Shown: piece after piece, positions 37,662 through 46,102 of the stretch
Layout of the letters: every line of letters begins with the position of its first letter
How positions within the stretch are numbered: the first letter of the stretch is position 1
From: Acidobacteriota bacterium
Lineage (GTDB): Bacteria; Acidobacteriota; Terriglobia; Acidiferrales; UBA7541
DNA: 64,000 nucleotides
Reading direction: 5' to 3'
Assembly: GCA_013289825.1 (NCBI GenBank)
Contig: JABCZF010000014.1
Location: 1-64,000 of the forward strand
Position numbers and translations under genes: made by a program
The notes under the pieces: generated by a model
What the model saw: only the letters and a program-made list of their open reading frames with translations
Database searches by the model: none
Told to the model about the DNA's origin: nothing

Positions 37662-38011
37662 TAGCTTCTCCCCTTCGACGCGATACAAGGCGTTCCCTTA
37701 CTGCCGACAGCTGCCGCAAGGACTTGCAAAACTTGATGATTGACGGGTTTCCCGATAAGAACAAACCCCGCAGGCCACATTACGTATAACAACGCATGAA
37801 ATTACCGTCTGTGCAATTTTGCACACCATGCATGAGCTGGCGCCAGAAAGTTAACTGCGCTTTATTTCACAGCGGAGGAGAAGATTGTGATTGGAAAGTT
37901 ACGTCCCGAGAGCAGCCGGACGATCTGAAGTATCCCGCGATGTCGCCACCACAACCGTCCTGGACTGCACGGACGAGCAAAGCGTTGCTGCGCTGCTATG
38001 ACGGAAGAGAA
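37662..38011. other. Upstream region of the DUF3494 gene
   Basis: No gene is supported in these 350 bases. They contain a TGTGCAA / TTGCACA inverted repeat at 37810-37825, about 150 bases upstream of the lipoprotein start, described separately. Confidence 0.45.
37810..37825. repeat. TGTGCAA-TT-TTGCACA inverted repeat
   Basis: Perfect seven-base arms (37810-37816 and 37819-37825) are separated by two bases. The site is in the intergenic region upstream of the DUF3494/OmpA gene pair and could be an operator. It is not followed by a T tract, so it is not a terminator. The binding protein is unknown. Confidence 0.45.
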
Positions 38012-38704
38012 CTATTCGGAGGCGCCGAGGGGAAGGAAGTATTGCGTGCCTTTGACGGGGTCCTGGAGGCGGCGGAGGAGCTGTTGGAGGTCTTCGCTGC
38101 GCTCGACGAAGTCGATGTCCGAGGTGTTGATGACCAGGAGATCGCAAGCGGCGTAGCGAAAGAAGAAGTGTTGGTAGGCGTTGGCTACCTCTGCGATGTA
38201 TTCGGGTGAGATTTGGGATTCTTCGCGGGAGGCTTTTTTCGCGATGCGGGTGCGCAGGACCTCGGGCTTGGCTTGCAAATAGATCACTAGGTCGGGAGCG
38301 GGGATGTCCGCGGCTAGCGATTCGTAGTAGCGGTCGTAGAGTTTGAGTTCTTCGTCGTCGAGATTGAGATTGGCAAAGATGCGATCTTTCTCAAGGAGGA
38401 AATCGGAAAGGACCGGACCAGGGGCTTCGACGGCTAGAGCTTCGCGGATGCGTTTTTGGCGCTCCATCAGGAAATACATTTGGGCACGGAAGGCGGCGCC
38501 GGCTTTTTCCTTGTAGAAATCGGCCAGGAAGGGATTGTCTTCACAGTCATAGATGCGGCGAGCGTGGAGACGCTCGGCGAGGATTTTCGCTAGGGTGGTT
38601 TTGCCGACGCGGAGCGGGCCTTCGATGACGATGAAGCGGGGCGACTGCGGGCCGCGCTCTGGTTGCGGGGCGCGCTTGGTTGCGGTGGATTCGTTGGCCG
38701 CCAT
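38012..38704 (-). CDS. Deoxynucleoside kinase-like protein
   Basis: The 230-residue protein has a P-loop GPLRVGKTT (29-37), then CEDNPFLADFYKEKAGAAFRAQMYFLMERQKRI, which fits the substrate-binding region of the deoxyadenosine/deoxyguanosine kinase family. The Asp-Arg pair of DRYYESLA and the lid Arg-rich stretch VLRTRIAKKASREE are in expected places. It should phosphorylate deoxynucleosides for salvage into dNTPs. The first 20 residues are variable and charged. The exact base preference cannot be told. Confidence 0.87.
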   Translation of the reverse strand: MAANESTATKRAPQPERGPQSPRFIVIEGPLRVGKTTLAKILAERLHARRIYDCEDNPFLADFYKEKAGAAFRAQMYFLMERQKRIREALAVEAPGPVLSDFLLEKDRIFANLNLDDEELKLYDRYYESLAADIPAPDLVIYLQAKPEVLRTRIAKKASREESQISPEYIAEVANAYQHFFFRYAACDLLVINTSDIDFVERSEDLQQLLRRLQDPVKGTQYFLPLGASE

Positions 38705-39077
38705 TAGTCAGAAGGACCTCGGCGGAGCTCAGGGTCCCTGGACGGGATTATAGCAGAGTCGTTCTCTCCAGAAATGTCGAGAAGCAGGGTTTCCCACGGC
38801 GCAAGCAGACAGAAGGAAGAGAGGGGAGGAGCACGTCGACGCGCACGCCTCGAATAGCTCTCCGAAGATGCGGCTAAGCCGTGCCGAAAAAGTGAAAACT
38901 TGTTCACTTTGGGGTCTAGTACGAGTGTTCCAAAAAGAGACAAACGAAAGGGCTAGACGCGCGTACCAATAAGAATGTGACCAATGGGCCAGTGTCACCT
39001 GCTCTTTAGAACAGTATATTCCCCGCAGTTGAGAGTGGAGACCAAAGTGCACAGCTTTCAACTGCGGAGGCGAAAAC
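38705..39077. other. Divergent intergenic region with an 8-bp inverted repeat
   Basis: No gene is supported. AAAGTGAA (38889-38896) and TTCACTTT (38903-38910) are perfect inverted copies spaced by six bases. They lie about 170 bases upstream of the next gene and 185 upstream of the kinase start. This may be an operator; nothing else is seen. Confidence 0.45.
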
Positions 39078-39686
39078 ATGCTGCTCGCGACGATCCTTTT
39101 GCTTTATCCCTTTCCGCAGAGCGGAGATGCCGTTAAGTCAATAACGGAGCTCCCCGCAAGCGTCTCCGAAGAAGCGGCTAAGGATTCCTCCTTTTCAAGA
39201 GCGTTGCCTTCCGCGCCAGAACCGAAGATAAAGAACGACAGAGAGATTGCGGCGGATTCGAATCCCGCTGGTGTGATGCCTGCTCCGGCGGCCGAGCCGA
39301 TCTTGCCGGGGAGCGCACCCCTGGCCCTTCGGCCAGCTAAGCCGGCTTTTCATCCTGAAGGCGTTTCGGAGCGGCAGAAGAAGGTTTGGTATGCGCTGAC
39401 GTTTGCTTCGTCTGGCGCGGCGGGGTTTGACGCGTGGTCGACGCGACGCGCGATTTCGGGTGGCTACGGCACGGAATCCAATCCTTTGCTGCGGCCTTTT
39501 GCGCACTCCAATGCCATGTACGCCGCGACGCAGGTCAGTCCCTTGGTGCTCGATTATGTTGGGCGGAAGATGATGACCAGCCGGCACCCCTTGCTGCGCA
39601 GAATGTGGTGGCTGCCGCAGTCGGCGGGGACCGGGATGTCGTTGTTCGCAGGAGTACACAACGTCGGCGTGGTGCCCTCGAACTAG
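39078..39686 (+). CDS. Conserved membrane-associated protein, unknown function
   Basis: The 202-residue protein starts after GGAGG and has a short hydrophobic N-terminus. A low-complexity Ala/Pro/Glu-rich linker (about 25-95) is followed by a conserved-looking C-terminal half with hydrophobic stretches. Its motifs are FDAWSTRRAISGGYGTESNPLLRPFA and QVSPLVLDYVGRKMM, with a last stretch GTGMSLFAGVHNVGV. The pattern of helices with polar motifs suggests a small membrane protein. I cannot name a family. A strong terminator follows 28 bases after the stop. Confidence 0.75.
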   Translation: MLLATILLLYPFPQSGDAVKSITELPASVSEEAAKDSSFSRALPSAPEPKIKNDREIAADSNPAGVMPAPAAEPILPGSAPLALRPAKPAFHPEGVSERQKKVWYALTFASSGAAGFDAWSTRRAISGGYGTESNPLLRPFAHSNAMYAATQVSPLVLDYVGRKMMTSRHPLLRRMWWLPQSAGTGMSLFAGVHNVGVVPSN

Positions 39687-40042
39687 CGCGCGGCAACTAC
39701 AGAGAAAATCAAAAGGGTCCTGGTGAAATCATTCACCGGGACCCTTTTATTTTGTGCCGACGAATGCGGGCGGGCTTGGCGCCCTCATGCTCTGGATGTG
39801 ACTTCTCCGTCGCATAAATGCGACGGCTTCTCAGGACATGCATGAGTCGAGAACCTCTACGTTACGTCCTGAAGGCTTTATCCGAAGCCCCAAGTTTCAC
39901 AGGACTTACGGTTGCTCAGAGAGCGATTCGCCTGTGAAGGTCGGGCAGAAGTTAGCAGAGCACGGAAAGGAAGGCAAGCCGATTCCCGCTGCCACCGCTG
40001 CCAGCTAGAAGCAGGCAGTCCCCTCGGCCCAAATGCTTATGG
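39687..40042. other. Convergent intergenic region
   Basis: It contains the terminator at 39715-39752 and a second perfect hairpin, CCGTCGCA-TAAA-TGCGACGG, at 39807-39826 without a T tract. No gene is supported here. Confidence 0.5.
39715..39752 (+). terminator. Intrinsic terminator
   Basis: A 13-base-pair stem with one G-T pair (GGGTCCTGGTGAA at 39715-39727 against 39732-39744) encloses a four-base loop and is followed by TTTTATTTT. It ends the transcript of the preceding small membrane-protein gene. Confidence 0.9.
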
Positions 40043-41086
40043 CTACCTGCTGACGACGACGATGCCGAAGGAGCCGGGCTTCATTTTGCCGCGGCGTTCG
40101 CCGGCCGCCGGGGCATCGAATTCGGCGGACGGTAGAAAGATGTTGTGGGTTTTCAGGTCGAGGCCCATGGTGCGAGCGCTGCGCTTGGTGGGGACATTTT
40201 CTACGACACTGTATTTGTCGGGTGAGTCTTCGTGGATGACGGTGAGATTGCCGTCGCCGCAGGAAGCGAACACGTAGCCGGTGGCTGGATCGAAACCAGC
40301 GGCATCGGGACCGTCGCAGATCGTGGGCGTGGCGACTACTGCGCCGGTGTCAGCGTTCACGACGGCCATGACTTTTTCGTCGCAGACGGCGAAGAGACGG
40401 CGATTCTTGAGGTCCATGGCGAGGCCGGACGGCGATTTGCAGGGAGCTAGGGGCCAGCGGTGAGTTTCCGTGATTTTCTGGGGGTCGAATTGCACGACTT
40501 CGTTTTTGTCTTCGATGTTGACGAAGATGCTGCCTTTGCCGTCGGCGACGGCGAATTCGGGTTTGCCGCCGAGAGCCAGAGTTCCGGCTACGGTGCCGTC
40601 GGCGCCGTTGATGGCGGTAGTGTTTTGGCCGCGGCCGTTGAGAGTGAAGACGCGCTTGGTGACGCTGTCATAGACGATGGCGTCGGGATTGGCGTCGGTC
40701 TTCACGGTGCCCAGAGTTTTAAGAGATTTGATATCGAAGATCACGGCGGTGTTGGCGCGCCCGGCGCTGACGAAGCCGCGGCCAAGGTCGGGAGCCAGAG
40801 CGATACCGTGAACGCCTTGGGTGTCGGGGATATCGCCTTCTACGGTGTAGGTGTCGGCGTTCATCACAACCACGTGGGAGCCGTGAGAAATGTAGACGCG
40901 GCGCGCAGCGGCGTCGACGGTGAGATAGTCCCAGCCTTCGTCGCCGGGGATAGAGACCGTTTTTACGACGTGATAGCCGGGAGATCCTGGAGCGGGCGCG
41001 GCGGCTCGTGACATTAGGCCAGCGCAGAGGATTGTCGCTACGGAGAGGGCACCGAGGACCGTTAGTGCCGCAAAACTTTTACGCAT
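40043..41086 (-). CDS. Secreted YncE-like beta-propeller (YVTN repeat) protein
   Basis: The 347-residue protein has a signal peptide (about 1-30, ending SRAAA-P) and then repeated blades of the YVTN/YncE type. Examples are YLTVDAAARRVYISHGSHVVVMNADT, GIALAPDLGRGFVSAGRANTAVIFD and IVYDSVTKRVFTLNG. Such propellers are found in the periplasm and have DNA-, metal- or protein-binding roles; none can be assigned. AGGAGAG precedes the ATG. No catalytic residues of a nitrous-oxide-reductase-like propeller are evident. Confidence 0.88.
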   Translation of the reverse strand: MRKSFAALTVLGALSVATILCAGLMSRAAAPAPGSPGYHVVKTVSIPGDEGWDYLTVDAAARRVYISHGSHVVVMNADTYTVEGDIPDTQGVHGIALAPDLGRGFVSAGRANTAVIFDIKSLKTLGTVKTDANPDAIVYDSVTKRVFTLNGRGQNTTAINGADGTVAGTLALGGKPEFAVADGKGSIFVNIEDKNEVVQFDPQKITETHRWPLAPCKSPSGLAMDLKNRRLFAVCDEKVMAVVNADTGAVVATPTICDGPDAAGFDPATGYVFASCGDGNLTVIHEDSPDKYSVVENVPTKRSARTMGLDLKTHNIFLPSAEFDAPAAGERRGKMKPGSFGIVVVSR

Positions 41087-41269
41087 GGAAATTTCTCTCC
41101 TGGAAGAACTCGCCCTGGTTGCAAATGGGGCGCAGTTAGATATACAGGGCGCAACCTAAACCCAAGATAAATGACCGTGGCTTTGAGCGCGAACTCGGCT
41201 TCAGCTTACGCGAGCCGGGCAAGCCCGGCCCGCACACGCCATGGAGAGTTCGGAATTTTTTCGGACACA

Positions 41270-43330
41270 TTAGTTGGTCGCTTTGTGTTGTTGGAACCAA
41301 CCGGCGACGTACAGCATTTTGGCGATGTGATGGCTGGGCCGGCGGCCGATGCCGTGTGGTTCTTCGGGGACGCGGACCAGCACGGTGTCAATATTGAGAA
41401 GCTTGAGGGCCGAATAAAACTGTTCGGCTTCGGAGATGGGGGTGCGATAGTCGGCTTCGCCCGTCATGACTAGAGTAGGCGTTTTAATCTTGGCTACTAG
41501 ATTGGTGAGCGATCGCTGCATGTACTGGTCGGTGTTTTCCCAGGGATTGCCGGGGAACCAATATTTCGCGGTCCAGGGAATGTCGGTGGTCAAAACGAAG
41601 CTGTACCAGTTGATGACCGGATAGAGACACGCCGCGGCACGAAAGCGTTCCGTATGCTCGATGGTCCAAGCGGTGAGGACGCCGCCGCCGCTTCCGCCGG
41701 TGACGAAAAGATTGTTCGTGTCGATGTAGCCTTTGGCAACCACGGCGTCGACACCACTGTTGAGGTCGGCGAAATCGTCGCCGGGATAGGCGTGGTGGAT
41801 GAGGTTGGCGAATTCTTCGCCGTAGCTGGTGCTGCCGCGCGGATTGGTATAGAGAACCACATAACCCATCGAAGCCCAGATTTGTTTTTCAAAATCGAAG
41901 CGGTCGCCGTAGTCGCCAAAGGGGCCGCCGTGAATTTCCAGGATGAGCGGATATTTTTTGGTGGCGTCAAAGTCGGGCGGTTCGACGATCCAGCCCTGGA
42001 TTTTACGCCGGTCTTTTGCGGATTCATACGTGATTTCCTCGACGTGGCCCGGTTTTTTCTGCTCGAGCAATTCTTGATTGAGAGACGTGAGCACTTTCAT
42101 GGCGCCCATGTTGCTGATGGCCACGTCGCCGGGGATGTCGGTGCGGCCATAGGTGAAGGCGATGGGGCCGGCATGGGCTACGGAGAAAGAGCCTCCGCCG
42201 TACGCGCTGGTTGAGGCTGAGAGGTGATCGGCGATTTTCTTGGAAGTCCCGTCGGGAGACAGGAAGCCTATTTTGGTGTCGCCTTGCTCGTTGTATTGAA
42301 AGTAAACGCCGCTGTTGTCAGGCGCCCATACGGGACTTTGGATGTCGCGATCGAGTTTGTCGGAGATGGAGTGGGAAGCTGTGCCGTCGCGCTTCATTAC
42401 GTAAAGCTTGGTGGTTTGATGGCCCTGATAGCGGTCGTCGAAGCCGGTGTAGGCAATCCATTTTCCGTCGGGAGAAACAGCGGGAGAATTGTCGGGGCCT
42501 TTGCGATTGGTGAGGGCGCGAAGCGAGCCGTCGGCCACGCTGAACTCGTAGATTTCTGTGTCGAAGACCTCGTGGTCGGATTCCGGGTGGCGATTGGCGG
42601 AGACCAGCAGAAACTTTCCGTCGGGAGTCCAGACCGCGCGGTTGGGTCCGAATTCGTTGCCGCCATTCGGGAAATTGCCGTTGGTGACTTGGCGCGCGGC
42701 GCCGCCTTCGGCGGAAACCACAAAAATCTGCATGAAGCCTGGCTTCAGATAGCCTGCGCCGTTGAAGCGATACACGAGACGATCGTAAGCCGCCGCAGGT
42801 TCGGCCCACTTGGCCCCCGCGGGGGGCGTTGGCAGATCGGCGAGGTGAGGACCTGTGCCGAGAACGAGCGACGAGAAGGAGAGCATCTTTCCGTCCGGAG
42901 ACCATTCGATGGCATCGGGAGATTGATCGAGATTGGTAATGCGGGCGGTTTGTCCGGAGTCCATCCAGCGTACATAGATTTGTTGCTTGCCATCGCTGTC
43001 GGATAGGTAGGCGAGGCGAGCGCCGTCGGGCGACCATCGCGGGGATGCGTCGTTGTGGTTGCCGGTGGTGAGCGGGCGGTGGTCGGTGCCGTCGGAATTC
43101 ACGATCCAGAGATTCGAATAGCGGCGGTCGGTCATGGGATCAGCAAGGCGTCGCACATAGGCGATCCTTTTGCCGTCGGGCGAGATTTGAGGATCGCTGG
43201 GGAGCTGGATTTGAAATTCGTCCATCCCGGTAAGTTTGTGTGACGATTCTTGCGCTTCTAGAACGCTCGGGTGAATGATGAAAAGACTTGCGCTAGCGGC
43301 CAATGCCGAGACATATAGCTTGAATCTCAT
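41270..43330 (-). CDS. Secreted S9-family serine peptidase (prolyl oligopeptidase / acylaminoacyl peptidase type)
   Basis: The start at 43330 (GGGAGGT upstream) gives 686 residues with a signal peptide (about 1-26). The N-terminal two-thirds is a WD40-like beta-propeller of the TolB/DPP type, with repeated ISPDGKRIAYVR-like units. The C-terminal alpha/beta-hydrolase has the nucleophile Ser547 in VTGGSGGGVLTAW, the Asp in VMTGEADYRTP and the His in EEPHGIGR. The propeller limits substrates to short peptides. It is likely periplasmic. It lies 183 bases upstream of the YncE-like gene on the same strand. Confidence 0.93.
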   Translation of the reverse strand: MRFKLYVSALAASASLFIIHPSVLEAQESSHKLTGMDEFQIQLPSDPQISPDGKRIAYVRRLADPMTDRRYSNLWIVNSDGTDHRPLTTGNHNDASPRWSPDGARLAYLSDSDGKQQIYVRWMDSGQTARITNLDQSPDAIEWSPDGKMLSFSSLVLGTGPHLADLPTPPAGAKWAEPAAAYDRLVYRFNGAGYLKPGFMQIFVVSAEGGAARQVTNGNFPNGGNEFGPNRAVWTPDGKFLLVSANRHPESDHEVFDTEIYEFSVADGSLRALTNRKGPDNSPAVSPDGKWIAYTGFDDRYQGHQTTKLYVMKRDGTASHSISDKLDRDIQSPVWAPDNSGVYFQYNEQGDTKIGFLSPDGTSKKIADHLSASTSAYGGGSFSVAHAGPIAFTYGRTDIPGDVAISNMGAMKVLTSLNQELLEQKKPGHVEEITYESAKDRRKIQGWIVEPPDFDATKKYPLILEIHGGPFGDYGDRFDFEKQIWASMGYVVLYTNPRGSTSYGEEFANLIHHAYPGDDFADLNSGVDAVVAKGYIDTNNLFVTGGSGGGVLTAWTIEHTERFRAAACLYPVINWYSFVLTTDIPWTAKYWFPGNPWENTDQYMQRSLTNLVAKIKTPTLVMTGEADYRTPISEAEQFYSALKLLNIDTVLVRVPEEPHGIGRRPSHHIAKMLYVAGWFQQHKATN

Positions 43331-43831
43331 GCGTGGGGACCTCCCTGCTGCGGGGAGTAAACAATGAGAGGGAAGTTGTGTCAAGCCGCCAACAACCGAG
43401 CCTCCCGCTTTTGAGCATGACGGGTCGCTCGACTTGGGTGCGGGCAATCAGGGCCCGGATTGGAAAAAGATCCCCTTTGAACGCAGCCAGCCGGGCGGGA
43501 AATATCACGTTTTCATGCAAGGCGCGAGTCACAGGTCCTTCATTACTCAAAAAACGTCGCCGGGACACGCCGCCGAGGGCGACGCTATCCGGGGCTATAC
43601 AGATTGCGCATCGCTGGCATTTTAGAATGCCTCTTGGAAGGCCGATCCTGCCGCAAAGATCTATCTGCAATCCGACGCTCTCCCGGAATTCAATCACAGG
43701 CTCGTAAAACTCTCTCGCCGCTGACCGCTCGGGCTGACCGGTAGGGTTCCTCAGCTTTTCCACACGCTGCTCGGGGGAGTCCTTCCGTACCATTGACGGT
43801 ATTACCACCCAGTACGGAAACTAAGTGTCGT
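43331..43831. other. Intergenic region, no supported gene
   Basis: About 500 bases lie between the divergent S9 peptidase and the small hypothetical gene. Open frames exist on both strands but have no ribosome site or domain. GTACGG/CCGTAC inverted copies at about 43785-43817 are imperfectly spaced and not called as a site. Confidence 0.4.
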
Positions 43832-44215
43832 ATGGCTCGCTATTCTGCTTTCCTTGGGCGCAAGGTTGAAGTGCAATACCGCGCCGGAGACATCCTTTTG
43901 CCTGCGTCCGGCACGTTCGTTGCGGATTCGGGTCGCTCCATCTTTCTCGAGCAGAAGTTCGAGCAGCGTGGCTCGCAGAAGCATTTCCGGTGGGAGATTC
44001 CCTACCAATACATCATTCGACTTGAAGAGAAAAAGGAGCCGTCCCCGGAGCCTTCTGCGAGTAGCTCTAGCTCTCCAGCTCCCGCAGCCGCTCCTAGCGC
44101 TGAGACCTCGGCTTCCAACGCTGATCCTCCGGTGCGCAACTCCGCCAGCAGCTTAAGCTCCGGCGGCGCTGCCCCCGCGATCCTTCCACTTCAGAATCGT
44201 CCCAAGACCGCCTGA
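43832..44215 (+). CDS. Conserved small protein, unknown function
   Basis: The start at ATG 43832 gives 127 residues; the ribosome site is weak. The first 65 residues form a compact, conserved-looking domain (RYSAFLGRKVEVQYRAGDILLPASGTFVADSGRSIFLEQ, then FRWEIPYQYIIRLEE) with beta-strand character, like a small SH3- or Hfq-like barrel. The last 60 residues are Ser/Ala/Pro-rich and probably disordered. I have seen this N-terminal pattern as a recurring acidobacterial family but cannot name a function. Confidence 0.75.
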   Translation: MARYSAFLGRKVEVQYRAGDILLPASGTFVADSGRSIFLEQKFEQRGSQKHFRWEIPYQYIIRLEEKKEPSPEPSASSSSSPAPAAAPSAETSASNADPPVRNSASSLSSGGAAPAILPLQNRPKTA

Positions 44216-44346
44216 CGTTAGGGGTGCGCCGAACCCTCGGCAACACTCTTTCGCGGCGATTCGGTTACAATCAACCCGCTGTCCACCCCTAATATTTTGG
44301 CCGCGATGGACCGCCTTCAGGCAGCGTCGCGCGCAGGAGGCTTTTC

Positions 44347-45321
44347 GTGACCAGCGATACCCGTCCCCAGACCAACATGGGACCCGCAGTCAAAATCGGC
44401 CCAGGCGTGAATCCCAGCCCAACGCGAATCATTGGTCCCGGCTCAAAAGTTGGATTGATTGGGCTGGGCCTGATGGGCCGGCCGATGGGTTTGAATCTCT
44501 TGAAAGCGGGGTATTCCTTGACGGTCTGGAACCGGACCGCCTCGCGCGCCGAATCGCTTGTGGCCGCCGGCGCCAAGCTCGCCAAGTCACCCGAGGAGGT
44601 CGCTGGGGCCTCAGACGCGCTCATAACCATCGTGAGCGATCCGCCGGCCCTCGAGGGGGTCCTTTGGGGCGACTCCGGCTCCCGCCAAGGCGCCGGTGCC
44701 CTGGGATCTTTACGGCCAGGTAGCATTTACATGGATTCGAGCACTGTTTCACCTGCCTTGGCGCGCAAGATTGCGGCGGCTTCGACGGAGCGCCAGGTCG
44801 GGTTTTTGGACGCTCCGGTGACCGGTGGCACTTGGGGCGCTGAAAAAGGGGAACTGGTTTTCATGGTAGGCGGCGACGCCGAAGTTCTCAAGGATGCCGA
44901 ACCGATCCTTAGTGTGATGGGAAAGCGGTGGTTTCATCTGGGCCCAAACGGCGCAGGGCAGACCATCAAGCTGGCGATGAACCTTATCCTGGCGCTGCAG
45001 GTGGATGCCTTGGCAGAAGCCCTGGCTTTAGTCACTGCCGCGGGGTTCGAGGGCGAGAAGCTCGTCGAGGTTTTGCAATCCAGTATGGCTCGGGCTGCCG
45101 TTTTGGACGTCAAGGCACCGCTGCTCCTCAAGGGCGAATACCCACCCAGCTTCCCCCTGCGCCTAATGCACAAGGATATGGGCTTGGCGCTGGAGCTTGC
45201 CAAGGAGGCTGGTGTGGCCCTGCCCGCTGCGGCGGCGGCCTACGGCACCTATTCCGCGGTCAAGGCGGCCGCCAAGCAAGACCTGGACTACGCTGCGGTA
45301 ATGAAGTTCTGGAAGCCCTGA
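44347..45321 (+). CDS. NAD(P)-dependent beta-hydroxyacid dehydrogenase (3-hydroxyisobutyrate dehydrogenase family)
   Basis: A GTG start at 44347 with AGGAGG seven bases upstream gives 324 residues. A 33-residue Pro/Gly-rich extension precedes the Rossmann domain (VGLIGLGLMGRPMGLNLL, 35-52). The family motifs are the substrate loop MDSSTVSP, APVTGGTWGAEKGEL, and the catalytic Lys208 in GAGQTIKLAMN. Asn/Arg choice after the first strand (VWNRTASRAE) favours NADP(H). Substrates in this family range from 3-hydroxyisobutyrate to glyoxylate and succinic semialdehyde. Confidence 0.92.
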   Translation: MTSDTRPQTNMGPAVKIGPGVNPSPTRIIGPGSKVGLIGLGLMGRPMGLNLLKAGYSLTVWNRTASRAESLVAAGAKLAKSPEEVAGASDALITIVSDPPALEGVLWGDSGSRQGAGALGSLRPGSIYMDSSTVSPALARKIAAASTERQVGFLDAPVTGGTWGAEKGELVFMVGGDAEVLKDAEPILSVMGKRWFHLGPNGAGQTIKLAMNLILALQVDALAEALALVTAAGFEGEKLVEVLQSSMARAAVLDVKAPLLLKGEYPPSFPLRLMHKDMGLALELAKEAGVALPAAAAAYGTYSAVKAAAKQDLDYAAVMKFWKP

Positions 45322-45422
45322 GCCCCGTGCACTGACTCCGCTTGGGTGTTAGGTGGGGAAGAGGAGGGCAAGCCGCGCTTTGGGACGCATGGCGATCCAG
45401 GACGCAACTTCTTCAGCCTATC

Positions 45423-45827
45423 TCAGATCGAGCGAACGGCTGCACGCTCGTCAAGATCGAGCGAAAGATTCTGATCGAGGAGCACCGCAACATAGCGCGA
45501 ACAGGTCTTCCTCTCCGCGGAGGCCCAGGCAGATAGCGCAGGCTGGATTGACCGGCAGACCACCTCCAGCCTCTCCACCATCCGGTAGTAACCCCTTACC
45601 TCATGTAGCCACGGCGTCCCATTTTTCAGCCGCGGAGAAAGCTCGCAAAGCCCCAGGAGTTTGCCAAAGTCGTTGGCCCCGATGGTTTCGGCGTCGATGC
45701 CGGTTGCCGCGTGCAAAGAATCCGAGATGGGCTGGTTGGCGGTCGTCAGCCAGATCATGCGCCACTGGCTGATGGCGAATTGCACCAGCGCCAGCACGGA
45801 GAACGCGAGAATGAGGACCGCAGTCAT
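45423..45827 (-). CDS. Single-pass membrane protein, unknown function
   Basis: The 134-residue protein has one N-terminal membrane segment (about 3-20) and a soluble part with VRGYYRMVERLEVVCRSIQP and ERKTCSRYVAVLLDQNL. Two cysteines lie in these motifs. AAAAGG precedes the ATG. I do not recognise the family. It is divergent from the GGDEF gene at 46103, separated by 275 bases. Confidence 0.7.
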   Translation of the reverse strand: MTAVLILAFSVLALVQFAISQWRMIWLTTANQPISDSLHAATGIDAETIGANDFGKLLGLCELSPRLKNGTPWLHEVRGYYRMVERLEVVCRSIQPALSAWASAERKTCSRYVAVLLDQNLSLDLDERAAVRSI

Positions 45828-46056
45828 GGCCTTTTCTTGTCAGCATCAGTTTGCCAACACCATCCACAGTTTCCTATAGAACCGCCGTACCACGGGTGCG
45901 GTACGCGTCGGGCAGCCAGAAGCGGGTGCTTTTTTTCGAAGGTCGGAGCGCCGGGCCATTTCTCTTCCTGCACGCGGTGCGTGCGCTGTCAATCGTTACC
46001 CCCAAGCAACTTCCGCGCTGGAAGTTCTCGGAAGGCCTTGACCGCTCGGTGGGCTC

Positions 46057-46076
46057 ACTCTAGGGTAGAGTATAAC
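46057..46076 (+). promoter_or_regulatory. Possible promoter -10 overlapped by a 6-bp inverted repeat
   Basis: ACTCTA (46057-46062) and TAGAGT (46066-46071) are perfect inverted copies with a GGG spacer. They run into TATAAC (46071-46076), a good -10 match, 26 bases before the GGDEF start. No matching -35 at 17 bases is seen; TTGACC at 46039 is too far. The site is a weak call. Confidence 0.35.
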
Positions 46077-46102
46077 GGTCGTTGCACGGGCTGCCCCCTC
46101 TC

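Noticed and set aside
39807..39826. CCGTCGCA-TAAA-TGCGACGG hairpin as a terminator
   Set aside because: Perfect stem but followed by CTTCTCAGG rather than a T run; a good terminator lies just upstream.
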